Made by a program: the position numbers and the translations under genes. The notes beneath the pieces were generated by a model that had not been told where the DNA came from, did no database searches, and worked only from the letters and a program-made list of their open reading frames with translations. A DNA stretch of 64,000 bases from Ectocarpus siliculosus (lineage: Eukaryota; Sar; Phaeophyceae; Ectocarpales; Ectocarpaceae). Shown here piece by piece: positions 1 to 13,731 of this stretch (within the stretch, counting starts at the first letter, position 1; each line of letters begins with the position of its first letter). Location: NCBI GenBank assembly GCA_000310025.1, contig FN648938.1, forward strand, positions 451,315-515,314. The letters run 5' to 3'.

Positions 1-3000
1 AGTCCGATGGAGGCCACGCTCGCCATCGAGGCCGACCTCGAGAACTTCGCCTCCGCGGGGGCGGTGGCGGGGAACGGTATGTCGTACAAGGTTGTGTGCA
101 TGCTGCTGCTCCTGCCGCCGCCGTCGTCCTCGTGATTGTTGGCCGCTCCTTCGCAGGCGGAAAAACCCCACAGCGATCTCCAGCCGCCGCCGCCGCCGCG
201 CATCGTCGGCGAGGAGGAGGAAGCGGCAGAGGCGCGCGACTGCCGCTGCTTCGCGTCCGCCTCGCAAGCCGCCACCGCCGCCGCCGCCGCCGATACGGGC
301 GACGCCGCCGCCGGTCGCCGCCCGGCTGCGTCGCCGCCACCGCCGCCGTCGCGGTTGTACCGCAAGCGTTCTTCTTCGTCTGGGACGGAGGAGATGGATG
401 TCCGGGGAGACGAGAAGCCGCTGCTGCCGCCGCTGCCGCCGCCGCCGCCGGCCATAGAGGTAGTCGGGATGTCTACAGGGGCGGTGCCGGTGCCGATGGA
501 GGGGCTGGGGATGTCTGCGGGGGCAGGGCCGGTGCCCGGCGGGAAGAGGCCGTTGACGGGGGTGACGGTGATCCCCTTGCCGGCGTAGACGCCGACCACG
601 TTGAGGGCCACGCCACAGCAGGCGTTCGCGTACGCGAGAGTCATGCGCAGGGGTTGCATGATGGCGTCCATGCTCGCGGCGACGCTGTGGCAGCCCTTGC
701 GCCGCAGGAAGGAGCTTACGCACTGGCACCTGCCGCGCCGCAATTTGTTTTGTTAACAAGCATGAACACGCGGAAGAGGCGAAAATACTGGTATGGTTGA
801 GACACCCAGCGACCGATGGGAATCGAAGGAGAAAACACAACTTACGCGTTGGCAACTGCCGGTTTACTAGTAGTATCACGCATGAGCACGCGGAAAGGCG
901 AGAATGCAATGCTGTTGTGGTTGAGACACCAAGCGACAGATGAGAGGCGAGGTGAAAACACACACTGGCAAGTGCTACCCTCTAGATGTGGTGCCCATGT
1001 GTGACGCACGTCGACGTGCGAAAAAAGTGACACACAGAGCGACGACGCTGGGCGAGACCGGCCCACGGCACACAGAGCACGTGAGCGGGTCCGCCAAAGA
1101 GCTGAACCATCCACCACAAGACTGCTGTGGAGTCTTTCCATCGGTCAGCCCGAAAGAGCTGCTGCCTGCCCACGCCACATCGCGAAAGACAAACACACAC
1201 ACACGCGTGCACCCACATTGTCCAGCAGAGAGGGAAGTTAAGGACGGCAGGGTCGGCCTCCAGCGCCTTAGCGACCGGCATTGCCACCGCGTCCAGCACC
1301 GCCTGCTCCTTTCCCTTCATGAGCAAGAAGTACCCCTTGAGCGTCTTTATCACGATCACGGCGAACGACCCTGGGTCCTCCATCATGCTCAGCAAGAGTT
1401 CCGCCTCGTTCGCCTGACGGACGAAGAAAAGGCGACAAACGGGGTTCCGTTTTACATCCCAGAGGGGTGGGGGTTACTACGAGGTGCGGGTTATCAACTG
1501 CCGGACTGCTGCTGTCACTTTGTATCGAGAAAAAAACGGACACTCACACTTGTGGCAAGACGAGAGTCTACCACAAAACCACACGCCCCCCCCCCCCCAA
1601 GGTACCTGCGTGGCATACTTGTAAGGGCGGCCAGACAAGAACACTCTCCCCCCCCCCCGGCCAATCAGGCGATAATTGTTGTCGTAATTTCAGCGCTCTG
1701 CCAAACAATGACAACTACAGATGCAAGAGTTTCACAGAACGCATAGCCGCAGCAGTATTTCTCTGCGGCATAAGGAAGCGGCAATGGTAGTAGAGGTATC
1801 TGTTGCTGTAGAAGTAGCAGCAGGAATGGCAGGTAGGGGATAGATGTTGTAGGAGGAGCAGCAAACAGTTGTAGATTTAACAACTGGTGCTGTTTAGTAG
1901 CCGTGTAGTTGAGCTCTACAAACATGTCATCAAAAGCAACCAATCTGGCCAGTTGGCGGGGTCGTACATTTCTTCTTCTCCGACGCCGAAACAGCCCCGC
2001 TCGTCGCAGACAATGCTGGCCTTACTCTCAGACCTTTTCTTTGTGCTGCGTCGCCACCCCTGCCAGCCTCTACGGTCTTCTTTCTCACCATCGCCCCAAG
2101 CGTCGCCATGGTCGGCACGGGCTGCTGCGGGGACGCTCTTGCGGCCTCCACACGGTCCGTCTTCCGGTAAAGCTGGAGGAGCACGTGGGAGAAGAGCGCG
2201 ATGATGCGGGAGAGGCTGCCCCCTCCGGGCTCCGGGTTGGTCTCCCCTCGCAGGTGGACCTTTTGGGGCCTAATTTACACGGCAAGAGCAGCAAAGATCA
2301 CATCGTGTGCCGCAGGGGTACGGAATTTATATTCGTTGGTTCAGGGCCCCAGAAACGAGTTGTACAACAACAGGGGAACAAAAAAGAAAAGGGGGGGGGC
2401 CCAATGGACCAATAGCAGGGACAAGTAGAGCAGGGGGAGTACAACAACGGGTGAAACAGGGGGGGGGGGGGGGGGGGGGGGGGCGCTAAAGTAACCGCTA
2501 CAGTTAGAGGAGGCCATAGATGAGAGAGAGTCGGGGCCAAGGAAGGGCCATGCTTTCCTCGTATCGCATCAGCAAGACCGCTTGCGGGCTACATCTACAT
2601 CTCATCCGGTGATACATACGTTTCGAAAGCGCGTTCTTTCTCCCGGACACAAGAGTGGTCCACGCCAAGGACCAGAAACCTAACCGAGACAAAGACCGAA
2701 ACAAACTGGTCGGCAGCAAGTTAGGTAGCTAGCACCGAACAGCAGTTGCCGGCACGTCACGTGGAAGAACGCTCTCTCACCTGATCTCCTTGTTGCATGT
2801 CACGTGCAGGAAGGTGCTCAGCACGCGAAGGCTATCTCGCACGTGCCCTCCCACCACAAGCTGGAAGCCCAAGGGCGATCGGGTGGGGAGTTAAGGGCGT
2901 GGCGCGATGCACAGCAAGACAACAACACAAGAACGGCGACCAGGGTCAGCCGTGGACACAAGAGTCGATGGCGGGAGGCTATCGCTCTCGGTACGCATCT

Positions 3001-6000
3001 ACCAAAGGGGCGATTAGTCTTGTGTGATGCGATGCCCATGTGTGTGTGGGTGTTCGTCCTATCTATTCTGGCGCCGGTTTACAGGACTTTCGGCGTATGT
3101 ACCTGACGTTATCAGCCGGGGTCACACAAGAGGAAGGCCACACAGCAGCTTTTTTCACTAATTTTTTATTGCCCCACCTTTCACGTACGAGTACAAAAGC
3201 TCCATTCTTAGTCCTTGTTTCGCGTTTCCAACGAGAGCCAGCGCTAACCCCAAAGCCCAACTCACAGACAGGTGTATTGTCAAACACGACACTCCACGCC
3301 GATGTGGGGGAAAATGCTGTCGCTGTGTGCACATGCCGCCATGTTTCATGTACAGCGCAGGTCGTCCCGCAGGTAGCAAGCATCCATTTTTTCATACTAC
3401 GTGCGAAAAACAAGCGGCGTCCGCCCTGTGCCGTTTGACCAACCACAACGGGAAGGACAACTCCCGATCGCTAAAAAGAAAAACATCCGCCTACCCCCAA
3501 CCTAACATGTTCCGCTGCAGTGCCCGCTCAAACAACACTATGCTGACGGGAAGAGGAGTGCGCACCTTGTTCGACTGCGCGAGCTCTCGGTACGCCTGCT
3601 GCGCGAAGCCGATGTAGCGGTAGACCTTAGATCGGTCCAGGAAATGCAAGTGGTACACCACCATCACCAGGTAGCAGCTCACCACCTGCGTTGTAGGTTG
3701 TTTGGGTGTTTGGAATAGAAACAAATACCATCGCAGGCGTTTTTCTCTTTGTCGGGGGAACGGCGGCTAGCTACTGATGTTACCTGTCTCGAAATTCGTA
3801 CTCACAACTGTTCTCGCTTCATACAATGACCAACCCGCCTCTGATTACCAATCGACAACGGTTAAGAGGTGTAGACCTGCGGGTTTTTTCTTTGTTTTGG
3901 TCGTTGGGCAAGGGCGGTGCAGGCGTCTGAGGGCACACGCACACAACGACACCTTCCCACCAGGCGCGGAGAGCGCCGAGATCAGAGAAGAGAGCAAGCG
4001 AGGACGGCTGACTGTCGGTCCGTGTACGAACCGATTGCACACGCGCGATCGCCGCCCGAAAGACCGACGAGACAGGAAGCAAAATTAACCAACCCACAGC
4101 AGCGCCCTTTCAGCGCAGCCGAAAATCGGAAATTCCTCTCAAATCAGCCACAGCGGCCTCCCGGGCCAACCACAACCACCCGCTTACATCGGCCACAACC
4201 TCTACAAACCCCACACCAACAACCAACTTCGTCACCCCCCCCACCCTCCAACTGCGCTACAAGCGTAGTAAGCACAATTCGTACCTCGGGTATGAGCGCG
4301 TCAAAGCAGTCCTTCAGGTGTATCTGCGCCCTCGACATGTATGCGCCCGCCGACGACTGGTCGCCACAGAACACCGCCCCGACAGCCACGCAGCCCAGCA
4401 GGACGGCCTTGCGGGCGTGGTACGTGTTCTCCTCCGCCTTATCATGCGCAGCAAGCAAGTGGCGGAAGCATCCGAACGTGAATGTACTGCTGTGTACTTC
4501 ATGTGCAAGGTAGAAGTACATCTTCGCTGTTGGGCCGCGGGCGACGGTTTCGGATGTACCAAATGTACTAAATAGGGGAAGAACTATGTGAACCCTTCGA
4601 TTTGATCCGCCATGCTGATACAAGCATCCGGACTTGGGGCGGTTGCTTGATCTGCCTCTGTCGACAAAAGCTCGTCTCTGGCTACACAGCCGTTCTTGGT
4701 CCACGTTTCGAAATGAAAAGACACAGCGAAGCCCTCCCCTCCCCTCGCTACGCCTACACGTGCACCCCAGCCAGCACTAGTACCAAGAACGTTTACCGCA
4801 CGTACCCGCATTACTACACTGAAACGACATACTGCTGTACGTGCACCCCAGCTCTAAAACATTACAAAGAACGTCTCCCGCATCTTTACATGCACGAACA
4901 CCCCCGAACCGACATGGTTGCTTGTACACACCTCTGACGCGGCGAGTCCAGGGACGACGTCCAGCGGCAGAGGGTTCATGGCGTCGCGGATCACCGTGAG
5001 GCATGTGAGGGGGATGAACTTGTTGACGCTGGATCACAATTTTTGTTGCGTGCGTGTTGGTGAAGGAAGACGGAGGAGGGACGACAAGGGAAGCGGGGCA
5101 CGCATGAGACATGCATACATTCATAAAAAAAAAACTTCCTGGTTGGCAGCCCTTGAGCTGTGAGCTCTCAATGTAGGCTGTGTACAAGGCAGCTGCAAAC
5201 CAAAATCGACAGGCTGGGAATAAACGGAATGACCCACACACAAATAAGGTCAGACAAAAAACGAACCGGCTTGTATACTCGCGCTCGACGTGGGAGTCAC
5301 GACAGTCCGGTGGAAAGCAACAAACTGGTGGTAAGCGTGTCGCTCTTATCTGCTCTAGGTTGGCGGGGACAAGAGAGCTACGAGAACGTGCGAGGGCACG
5401 AGTTCAACCACGCTCGAACCTTACCACCGAGGGAACGATGAAAAGAGAGAATCTAACATAACACACCATCCCCCATGTGCCTGTAGGCATTGCCTGCGTT
5501 GTTGGTTGGTATTGTCCACTTCATCGGGAGCGGTGAGAGAGAATCGAACACAAAATAACTATATCGATGTGCGGTGTGTACCTGCATGCGTTGCCTGGGT
5601 TCTTTGTTGGTGTGGCCTCCTGCACCTCGTTTTTTTCCGGAAAAAAGACCAAAATCCACCCCAAACGTATCTAGCAAACTGAATGGCGAACACGTCAGTG
5701 GGTCATGGACATTCGAAGTACATATGTCATTGACTCTCTACGCAATTCCAGACCCTGCCCGCCTTCGACGACGTTTATTGGAACCCGAGGGAGACTGCAG
5801 CGGGCGGGGTGGGCGCCGAAACAGGAGGCGCTATACACGCCACTTCAACTCCTGCGTCGGCTATTTACTAAAATAAGCAGGCCATGTGTGACGACGTGCG
5901 GCTCCAAATAATCGCAATACTGATGCGGCTGCCTGCTGCAATCATAATAAAAACCAGAGACCGATGAAAAGGTGGGGTAGTGTGTAGGAAAAGACGCTAA

Positions 6001-6586
6001 GAACACGGAACGAGAGCGCGTCTCGCCGACAATAAATCAACAAGAAGGTTGACGCTTGAAACAAATGCACAAATTTGGATTTTACGCAAGACACCTTCAG
6101 TACTTCGCGGTTGGAGCACGCGATGACTTCGCAGGGCTTCCTTCTGCAAACACACGCGCAGGCCAGTCGCAAAGCAACAAGTAGAGCACCTGCTGTAAAA
6201 CTTGGCGAGAAACTCCTGCTCCCTGGAGGTAAGCACCCTGACACCGGCCCCGCCTTCGCCCAGGTGCCCCGCGAAGCTTCCCCCGTGGCTCCCGTCGTCA
6301 TCGGAATCGTCGCGGGAGGACAGTTTCCTGCGCTTTGGGCCGCATCTCCTGCGGGGGGGGGCAGAGCACGGACACACCCACAACACCGAGAGAGGTCGCT
6401 TAGAAAATTCGATGCCTGTATCCCTTTCACACGCTCATACATGCCCACAGGACCGCCTACGCAGGATTCTAAGAGTATCTGGACCCTATCCCTAACCCCA
6501 ACCTTAACCCCAAAGCACAGATTGAATACTTTATCTCATATGTTTGCTTCATCGATTTTGCTGCGCAGACTACTGTGCCCACGAAG

Positions 6587-6643
<57 letters not shown>

Positions 6644-8425
6644 ACCGGTAAAGGTCGATGCCTGACATTGGTCAGCCGAATATTAGCCATATGAAAAACC
6701 GCGGATGTTATCGGAGTGGGGGTGGGGGTAGCTACTGCAAGGCGTCGCAAATGAAGCTGGCATTGTCGCAAGATAAAAAAAAAAAAAACACCTTCACTAG
6801 ATACTATTTTTTGCAGGACCGCGGCGAGACGCTTCAAGCATCATCGTCGACGTCGCATATTTTTCACGCAAACACGTGCACATCTCTCTTGCTGTCACCG
6901 TGGCGTGCTTGAGTGTTTCTTCCACACTTTCGTGGTCGTCGCCGTCATCGTAAACTATTTTACTGGCGTTTTTGCGCAAGAAATAAAATCTGCTCCTTTG
7001 ATGCTGGTCAATCTTACAAAACTATGAAGTCTTTCCACCGTGCGCAGGTATAACTAACATTGCGGACGGACGCGGACACGCACATCGGAAGAGGCATCGA
7101 ATGTTGTGCTGTTTATCGTACCGAGCACGACGAGCACATCGCTCGCCACAGAACGTCAACCAGCGCAGCAGTGTAGACATAGCGGGACAGATTGGTGGCA
7201 AGCACACATCAAAACCCGTCACGGTCAATGATATCGAGCCTGCCGAACTTCCCCGACACGGAGTGAGCAGTCTTAACATAATGATACTGCAACCACGCCA
7301 GTTGCGTGCCATATGTGGCAAGCAAGACGCGTGACGCTCGGCATGTATGTGCATGTATGTGATATGGGTCGTGTGTGTGCTGCAAGCTGCATAATCTCCG
7401 CTCTGTCGATCTCTCAGCGAGCAGCTGGTATGCTTGGACCCACGCAACAACACAACCCGCTATCGATGCAGGACCACATGGCGCATGGCTCTATAACCAC
7501 GATGCAGGTCGTATAGGCTCGGCTTCTGCTGCTCTCGATACCTGGTCTGGATGTATGTGCGGATGTGCGGGGGATACGGATGCTCGGGGTATCCGTTCGA
7601 GGTGGTCGTTTTCTGTTCGCTACCCCTGCAATTATTGCTTGCAATTTTTTCTATATGGCAAAATCTCACGGCATACGTATTTGGGCAGAATTCGCTTCGG
7701 AGGAACTTAAAATACCCCGAACTAGTCGTTACGAGCCAACCTTTGTTCTGTGCAAACACGTCACACTATTACCATTTCTACCACTACTACTACCGTTTCT
7801 TCCCCAGTACAACAACAACTACTACTACTACTACAATTATCCTACCACTGCTCACTCACTTCTTCTCCCTGTACACGCACTCCGAGCCCCGCCGCTGGCA
7901 GCGCTTGCACGGGTGCCCGCCGTCGCACTTGATCTTGCCGATCGTGCACGCATCGCATGTTGTGCGGAGGTTGTTCTCGTCGTCGTTCAGATCCAGCAGA
8001 GAGACGTTGCGGTCTACACCCCCGGGCGGCGGTGGTGGCGGCGGCGCACCCCCACGCTGCTGCTGTGGCTGTGGCTGGGCGGGGGGAGCGGTAGCCTGAT
8101 TTTCGCCACCGAAGGGATCCCCCATATGCCCCTTGTTTTTGCGCCCGTTGCTAATGTTGCCCCTGTTGCTGCCGCCGCCACCGCCGCCGCCGCTGTTGCT
8201 ACTGCCGCTGTTACTGCTGTTACTGCTGTTACTGATGATACTGTTGTTGTTGTTGTTGTTGTCGACTCTGCCCGTTCCAGAAGTATGGCGGGCAAGACCG
8301 ACCCGCGCTGCTCTGAGGAGCGTGTCCTGGTACACGTTCATCCACGCCAAAAAAAGGGTAAAAGCACAACATCCCAAACACGACGGCAGCACGAGGGCGG
8401 GGGGAGGGGGCGAGGTGGTCGTCAT
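1..8425 (-). CDS. Zn(II)2Cys6 (GAL4-type) transcription factor, 3' partial
   Basis: Likely nuclear DNA-binding regulator. Proposed exons in gene order: 8425-7860, 6348-6237, 5018-4932, 4437-4285, 3685-3566, 2259-2026, 1413-1217, 729 to beyond 1. Every junction keeps phase with GT-AG borders. Exon 1 has an Asn/Ser/Gly/Pro-rich stretch and then a binuclear cluster with six cysteines spaced C-x2-C-x6-C-x5-C-x2-C-x6-C. Splicing to exon 2 adds the basic linker (KKRCGPKRRK) normal for the family. Exons 4-6 (LLGCVAVGAVF..., YRYIGFAQQAYRELAQ, LFSHVLLQLYRKTDR) resemble the helical middle-homology region of fungal Zn2Cys6 factors. Exon 8 is an open Ser/Gly/Pro-rich tail running off the window. The ATG at 8425 is the first in frame, but an upstream exon is possible. 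Cluster identification is firm; the start and last exon end are not. Confidence 0.82.
6590..6641. repeat. (GA)n microsatellite in an intron
   Basis: About 26 uninterrupted GA units inside intron 1 of the Zn2Cys6 gene. Other simple repeats in the window are the G tract at 2459-2483, GGT units at 16482-16512, TG at 19079-19103, CATA/TACA units at 27606-27642, GA at 42793-42824 and CT at 43737-43796. Confidence 0.9.
7860..8000 (-). other. Zn2Cys6 binuclear cluster domain
   Basis: This part of exon 1 encodes CDACTIGKIKCDGG followed by HPCKRCQRRGSECVY. All six zinc-ligand cysteines are present, as is the Lys/Arg-rich first half that contacts DNA in GAL4-type factors. The exon ends at a strong donor (GTGAGT) within the basic linker. 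Confidence 0.9.
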
Positions 8426-10339
8426 TGTCAGAAACCTGGGTCAGTACACGCGAGAACACGTGCACCGTACCCCACGTAACACATGCGGGGAACGAACACG
8501 TTCCCTGGCAGGCGGCGTGTACTAACCCCCCCCCCCGAACACAACCGGGAAGAGGGAACTCAGAATTTTTCCCTGGTGGGCCGACCAAACACACTAACGA
8601 TCCTGCAAACGAACGTGCCCCTCAAGGTTCATCCTCCTTTTGGACGATCCCGTCGCTGTGATAACTAAACTCGTTCATAAACACCTTCCAACACAGCCAT
8701 GTGGAACACGGGCTCGTGGCAGGGGCAAGACGGAAAACAAACTCAAAAGAGTGAAGCATCAGGTGCAACCGTTACACACACAAAAAGTTGTAAAGCGTGA
8801 CGTGCCGTGATTTGTGATGTCCGACTTTCGTATGTATTTGAAATTTGAAATGATTTCAGCTGCAAGAAGTTACAACTTTGTTGTCACAGATTTCAAGCAA
8901 TCCACGACGTGGTGCGATGTGTGTGATCATGTCGGGTCAAGCGATATAGGTGACGCCACCACTGTCTGCTGTATGGCATGCCAAGATATCGGAAGCGAAT
9001 CCCTCGGTGTAGCCGTTGTACTGGGGCAGAAAGAGTGCCAAAGAAGACGACAAGCAGTCGTGAACCCCAACCAACAGAATCAATTGGCCTTGCAGAGCAC
9101 TCTCGATTGCACGGCGAGCACCGCCGGCTCCATCTGACACCTACTTAGCACGTGTAAGACGATTTGCGCTCTCTGTCGCCAACAGCTTGCACCCAAACCT
9201 ACACCACTCCGTTTCCTGAATAAAAGTATTTCACTCCAATTTCTGCCTCTTTAGGTTGCGTTCTTTGCCTCCGAGTGCCTGCGGGACCGCACGTGCGTGT
9301 TGATGTTCGAATACTGCCGTCGTGTGGGACATGGCCTCTTGGACACAACGACATGAAACAGGGTCCCTGTTCAGTAGAGGGTTTTCGTAGTACTGAACTC
9401 GGCCTAAACGGTTCAGGGAACAGGGGATCCGACTTCTAATGTCCCCTGCTCTTGTGTTGTGTACCTGGGTTAGCACACACCCCTTACGGCGAAAACGACA
9501 TCGAACTGGGAACGCCGACTCCTAAGCTTACGGTTCCCTGATTATCTTTTCGTGTGAGGGGTTAGGATACGCCCTCACATGTTCGGGACGCACCTGAGAC
9601 ACACAGACTGGTTGTCATTGCATGCACGGTGAAAAACGAGCTTGTGTCGATTCTGGCGCGGAGAGTGCGAAGAAAACCGAAAATAGACCTTGAAGCATCT
9701 TGAGAGAAATCAACAACTGCGGTGTACGATAATAATATACCACTTTCGGCAATCATCAGCGGACTCGCTCTTGATCTTAGGGGGGGGAGGGGGAGGGGAG
9801 ACTCGTCAATTGACCTCCGGACTTACGCTCGATACGGAGCTACCTTTCGCCCGAGAGGGCGCTTTTGGCGCCTTCGTGGGGATTGCCGCATGCAAGGAGA
9901 ACATGCGGAGCCTAAACGAGCAGTGGTGATTTTGATGAACGGTGCACAAACCGTGAAGTAATGAATGATACGGCCACGTTTGGTAGCACCAAATCCACAG
10001 CAGTCAAGATGGACGTGACGGTCGCTCTCGACCGGCTATAAAAGATACATGGCGTGTTGTGCATGGCAGGGTGGTACTAGACGGCGAAACCCAGACGAGC
10101 AAGCGATTGCGCAACCACATCAGACTTTACTACTCCTATAATACCGGTATATCAACCGTCTCAATTTCAAAGAAATTAGTTTTGTGCCTTTTTTTATGCG
10201 GAATCATCGACTACTCGTTGTTCACGGAGTTAATGTTGCAGAATTTCGCCTTCGAGGTATGCACACATGCTCGGTAACATGCTTCAACATTACACAGGTC
10301 CGACTCCGCGCGCATCTGCATGCATATATATATCATGGC
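8426..10339. other. Gene-free stretch between two minus-strand genes
   Basis: I see no convincing exon chain here. It should contain the promoter and any 5' UTR exon of the Zn2Cys6 gene. A short plus-strand segment around 9,800-9,930 reads like protein (LPFAREGAFGAFVGIAACKE) and ends at a TGA, but it has no partner exon and could be chance. Confidence 0.4.
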
Positions 10340-11728
10340 CTAGTCTCTATTTTCATGCTGTACTTCGTAGTTTTCGCACTCCACGAGACTGCTGAGTCCA
10401 CGATTGGCGAACAAGAATGCGCGAGCATCAGCAGTAGTGCCGCTAGGGGCACCCATAACTTTTGACGGCAGCAACAAAGATAGAGCAGCGGGGGCTCTCC
10501 CCTTGATTCGTTCTGTTCTGCCACGAGACTTGAGGAGCCCCATGGCCCTACAGCATTCACTAGCAGCTCGCGACGAAACTTGTTTGATCTATGCATACAT
10601 AAGTTATCGCACAATGGGTCGAGCAGCTTTTTGAGGCCCGTTGCCTTCACGTGCATCAGTAGTTTCCACGAGCACATTGATCGCGGTTTTAGCACTATCT
10701 ATGTACCATATGTTAGCGGGCGGCGGGACATAAAATTCTTCACGGCGGTGAGAAAGGATCTACAAGTACACATCAGATGCCGAATGCGCTCGCAGGACTG
10801 CTGCTGCTGCTGCTGCCAGCGGTATATACAAGTATTTATTTGCAGTATTTGCTGCTGTTGTGTGCTGTTTTACTCCCCTTCGAATAAAAAAACATGCTGC
10901 ACTGCTGCACGCTCTGACCCCAGGGAGAAAAGGGACGGGAGAGCCGCATCAACTCGTCTCGAACAGCAGTAGTGGACCACAGCGCTTGGTTCGCCGGTTG
11001 CGCATGATGATGTAATGTGCTACAGAGTACATCATCCACGTATACATTACACAGCGAACGCTGCCCAGATGAAAATTATGTGTAGATCGATCACACACAC
11101 ACTACAGCCAATCGTCGCTTTTTCGTTGCACACCACAAAAATCTCCCTGTGTTGGTGTGTGCCATGATGTGTGTTACCCTGTTGTGGGTATCCGGCAACG
11201 GACACCTTTGCAGCAGCGGCATGTTTAGCACAGCAGTCTTCCCCTCTGCGGATGGTGGCCCTCGCACCTGGTTGCTGCTGTCCGGTGTGCTATCTCTTTC
11301 AATTCCCAAACCTCTCGTTGGCTCACCTCTTGTAGTTGGCCTGCAGCGCAAGCTGCTATTGCTGTAGGCAGAGAGATGGGTGAGCTCGTCTGCTCGGTGG
11401 ATGATGGCTTGCAAGTGAGCCGATCGGTACGGTACCACTGTCCTGCTCGGGACGATCTCGGCGCCTTCTGCCCCGTTGTCCAGGCCGCCGAGAAGACCCG
11501 GAAAGAGGGGTATCTCGGGGCGTTGAGCTGGACCATTTTGCCTTTCTCCCGGGCTAGAGTTCGTGTTTCACCGATAATCCGAAAAAAAGGAGTACAATCA
11601 TCATTCGTTGGACACCCCCGGCATACCTTGAGACGGAGCTCTGCCGGGTACTCGTCCTGACCCGTCACCATGCCACGTCGGTCCCGCGAGTCCTCGGAGC
11701 CTTCAGAAGGAGCGCCGGTAGCAGCCAT
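10340..11728 (-). CDS. Unidentified multi-exon gene, structure incomplete
   Basis: Exon 1 at 11728-11627 is well supported. It starts at an ATG (MAATGAPSEGSEDSRDRRG), ends in DEYPAELRLK, and stops at a good donor (AAG then GTATGC) in phase 0. A second segment, about 11550-11324, reads as PEIPLFPGLLGGLDNGAEG and then VPYRSAHLQAIIHRADELTH before a GTGAGC donor. A possible terminal segment at about 10535-10340 encodes AALSLLLPSKVMGAPSGT and ends at a TAG. Phases between these pieces do not join without at least one more exon, so the gene model is provisional. I do not recognise the family; the first exon is hydrophilic and acidic/basic-mixed, suggesting a soluble protein. Confidence 0.45.
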
Positions 11729-13731
11729 GGTTTGTCTCCCTCTCCGGTGTGTGTGTGTGTTCCTTCATAAGCGGCGGAAAGAAATGGCGCAATGTTCATC
11801 CCGACATCCCGGCTCATTTATGAAAACACACGCGATATGTACCCGACGTGTGCTATTGTGTACCTCATTTGGGTAGCTTCGGGTAGACTGGTAGATGGTG
11901 GCGGTGATGTCTAGTGCTATGCATAAGAGTCTTGGTTTGGAGAGTGTGGTGGTGTACAGACGGGTAGGAACGGTGCATGGGTCAGAGAATGGAGACACCC
12001 AACAATAAGCCCTAGATTAAAAGCTCGAATGATTGTGATAACGTCAACCCTCTCTGGCTACACTTGTACCTGATTGATGACAAGAACTGGCTCTCTTTTT
12101 AGACATGATGAATGATGATGATGAACCAAACGGTCAATTTCGTACGCACTGCTGTTTTGTGCCTACACGCCTACATACACAACTTTTCACGGAGGCAACG
12201 AAGGCACACATTAATCATCAGGAGGCGATGCCCTTGTTTGTTTCCAGTCTTTTGCAGACAAAATATCGAGTTGGAACTCCTACGAATTGGCCTGCGCACG
12301 GTGAATTGTGGATGCCCCCGGTCCTCCCTCTCTGGATGTACCTCATTTTGTACGCAGTTGTGTCTGTGGATTGTGTCAGGCTTGGATCTATCGACATCAT
12401 CACGTAGTGGTGCAGCCGAAGAAGGACGTGAAGACAAGAAAAAAATCAACAGATTACAGCTCCGACGTGCAGTAATCTCTCACCTTTAGTGAGCTTTCAC
12501 CTGTAGCGAGTGGCGAGCTCCGTAAGTGCTGTATGCAGCATGACCAGAACACGATCAGAGTTGAAATGTTGCAATATGCCGCCGAATGATGTGTTCAGGG
12601 AAGGCATCCATCCGAGGGGATTCCGTGTACAAGGTCATCCCAAAACTTTTCACGAAAAAAAAAGAAAGTTATTCTTGGTTCTCTTCGGCTGTCGGTAAAT
12701 TGTATCCCTATCATCGCGCTGTGCCCCCCTCGTCATGTTCCCGTACAAACAAGAGGCCTCCAGGCAGTATCCCGTACGACGTGTGTGAAAGGAGGGGGAC
12801 ACAGTGTAAGTTTCAGGTGAGAGGAGTGATGATGGTGGATGGATGTTGAGGATGGGCTTGCCTCTCCGTTCTCCGCATTCTTTGGCATGACTACTACAAG
12901 TAGTCTACCGTTCTCGCGAGAGGCAGAGGAGCTCGTCCGCTATTGCGACCCTGTGCATGTAGACTATCTGTCTATCTGTTCAGCCGCGCACGGGTTCTGT
13001 CGCCATGGTCTTCTCGATCAGAGGTCCGTTTCTTTCTGAGTGTCCCGGCTGTGGTGACGCATAGTCTGCACCAACAAACACTACATACAGCAGTATAGTA
13101 GGGGGTCGTACTGCCTGAGGAAGGGCGAGGCTGTGTGCAACGCTTGTCGGCGAGGTTTCCGCCTTCCTCTCTGCTTATTGTGCTCATGGTTCGACGCGGC
13201 ATAGGGCATAGGAGCAACCACAGCCGTCTCCTCGTGGTGCTTCGTACTTAGTGCACAAGAGCCATGCTGATTAGAATCGCGGGTGTATCAAAGCATCCAG
13301 AGTGTCAAGATTGAGAGTCCAAGTGCAACTACGCATCGACGAGATTATGAAAATTTCAAAACACGGAAGGACATCGCGACTCGTGTCGTGCTACACTATA
13401 GTACGATATCTACATCTCGGATCCCTCCGATCAGATCCGCCTTCTCATCGCCTACTTTTTTACGGTAGCCGGACGCAAAGTCTCAGGCTCTGCTGCGTGG
13501 CAATTTTGCAGCTGCGGAGACCCTGCTCTGGAGAATTCCACACCAGACTTCGTCCTTGAGGTCTACCGTTGAGATTTGCTTCGGAAGTATGCATACGAAA
13601 TGTCGTTGTCCACGTCTGCCTTCCCCTCCCCCCAAATGACGTTCAACAGCAGTGGTTCGCATGCCGGTTCCCAACCAAAACACAGCAAAAAAGGGGAATC
13701 CGCCCCCAAGACGCGCACATAAAAAAAAGTC
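11729..13731. other. Gene-free stretch
   Basis: This should contain the promoter of the minus-strand gene starting at 11,728. No exon with consistent splice borders was found on either strand; the open frames present are short and compositionally random. Confidence 0.4.

Noticed and set aside
92-800. Plus-strand frames at the left edge
   Set aside because: The minus strand is open through the same region with a coherent protein (KGCHSVAASMDAIMQPLRMT) linked in phase to the Zn2Cys6 gene.
6469-6837. Frame containing long Ser-Leu repeats
   Set aside because: It is translation of the GA microsatellite.
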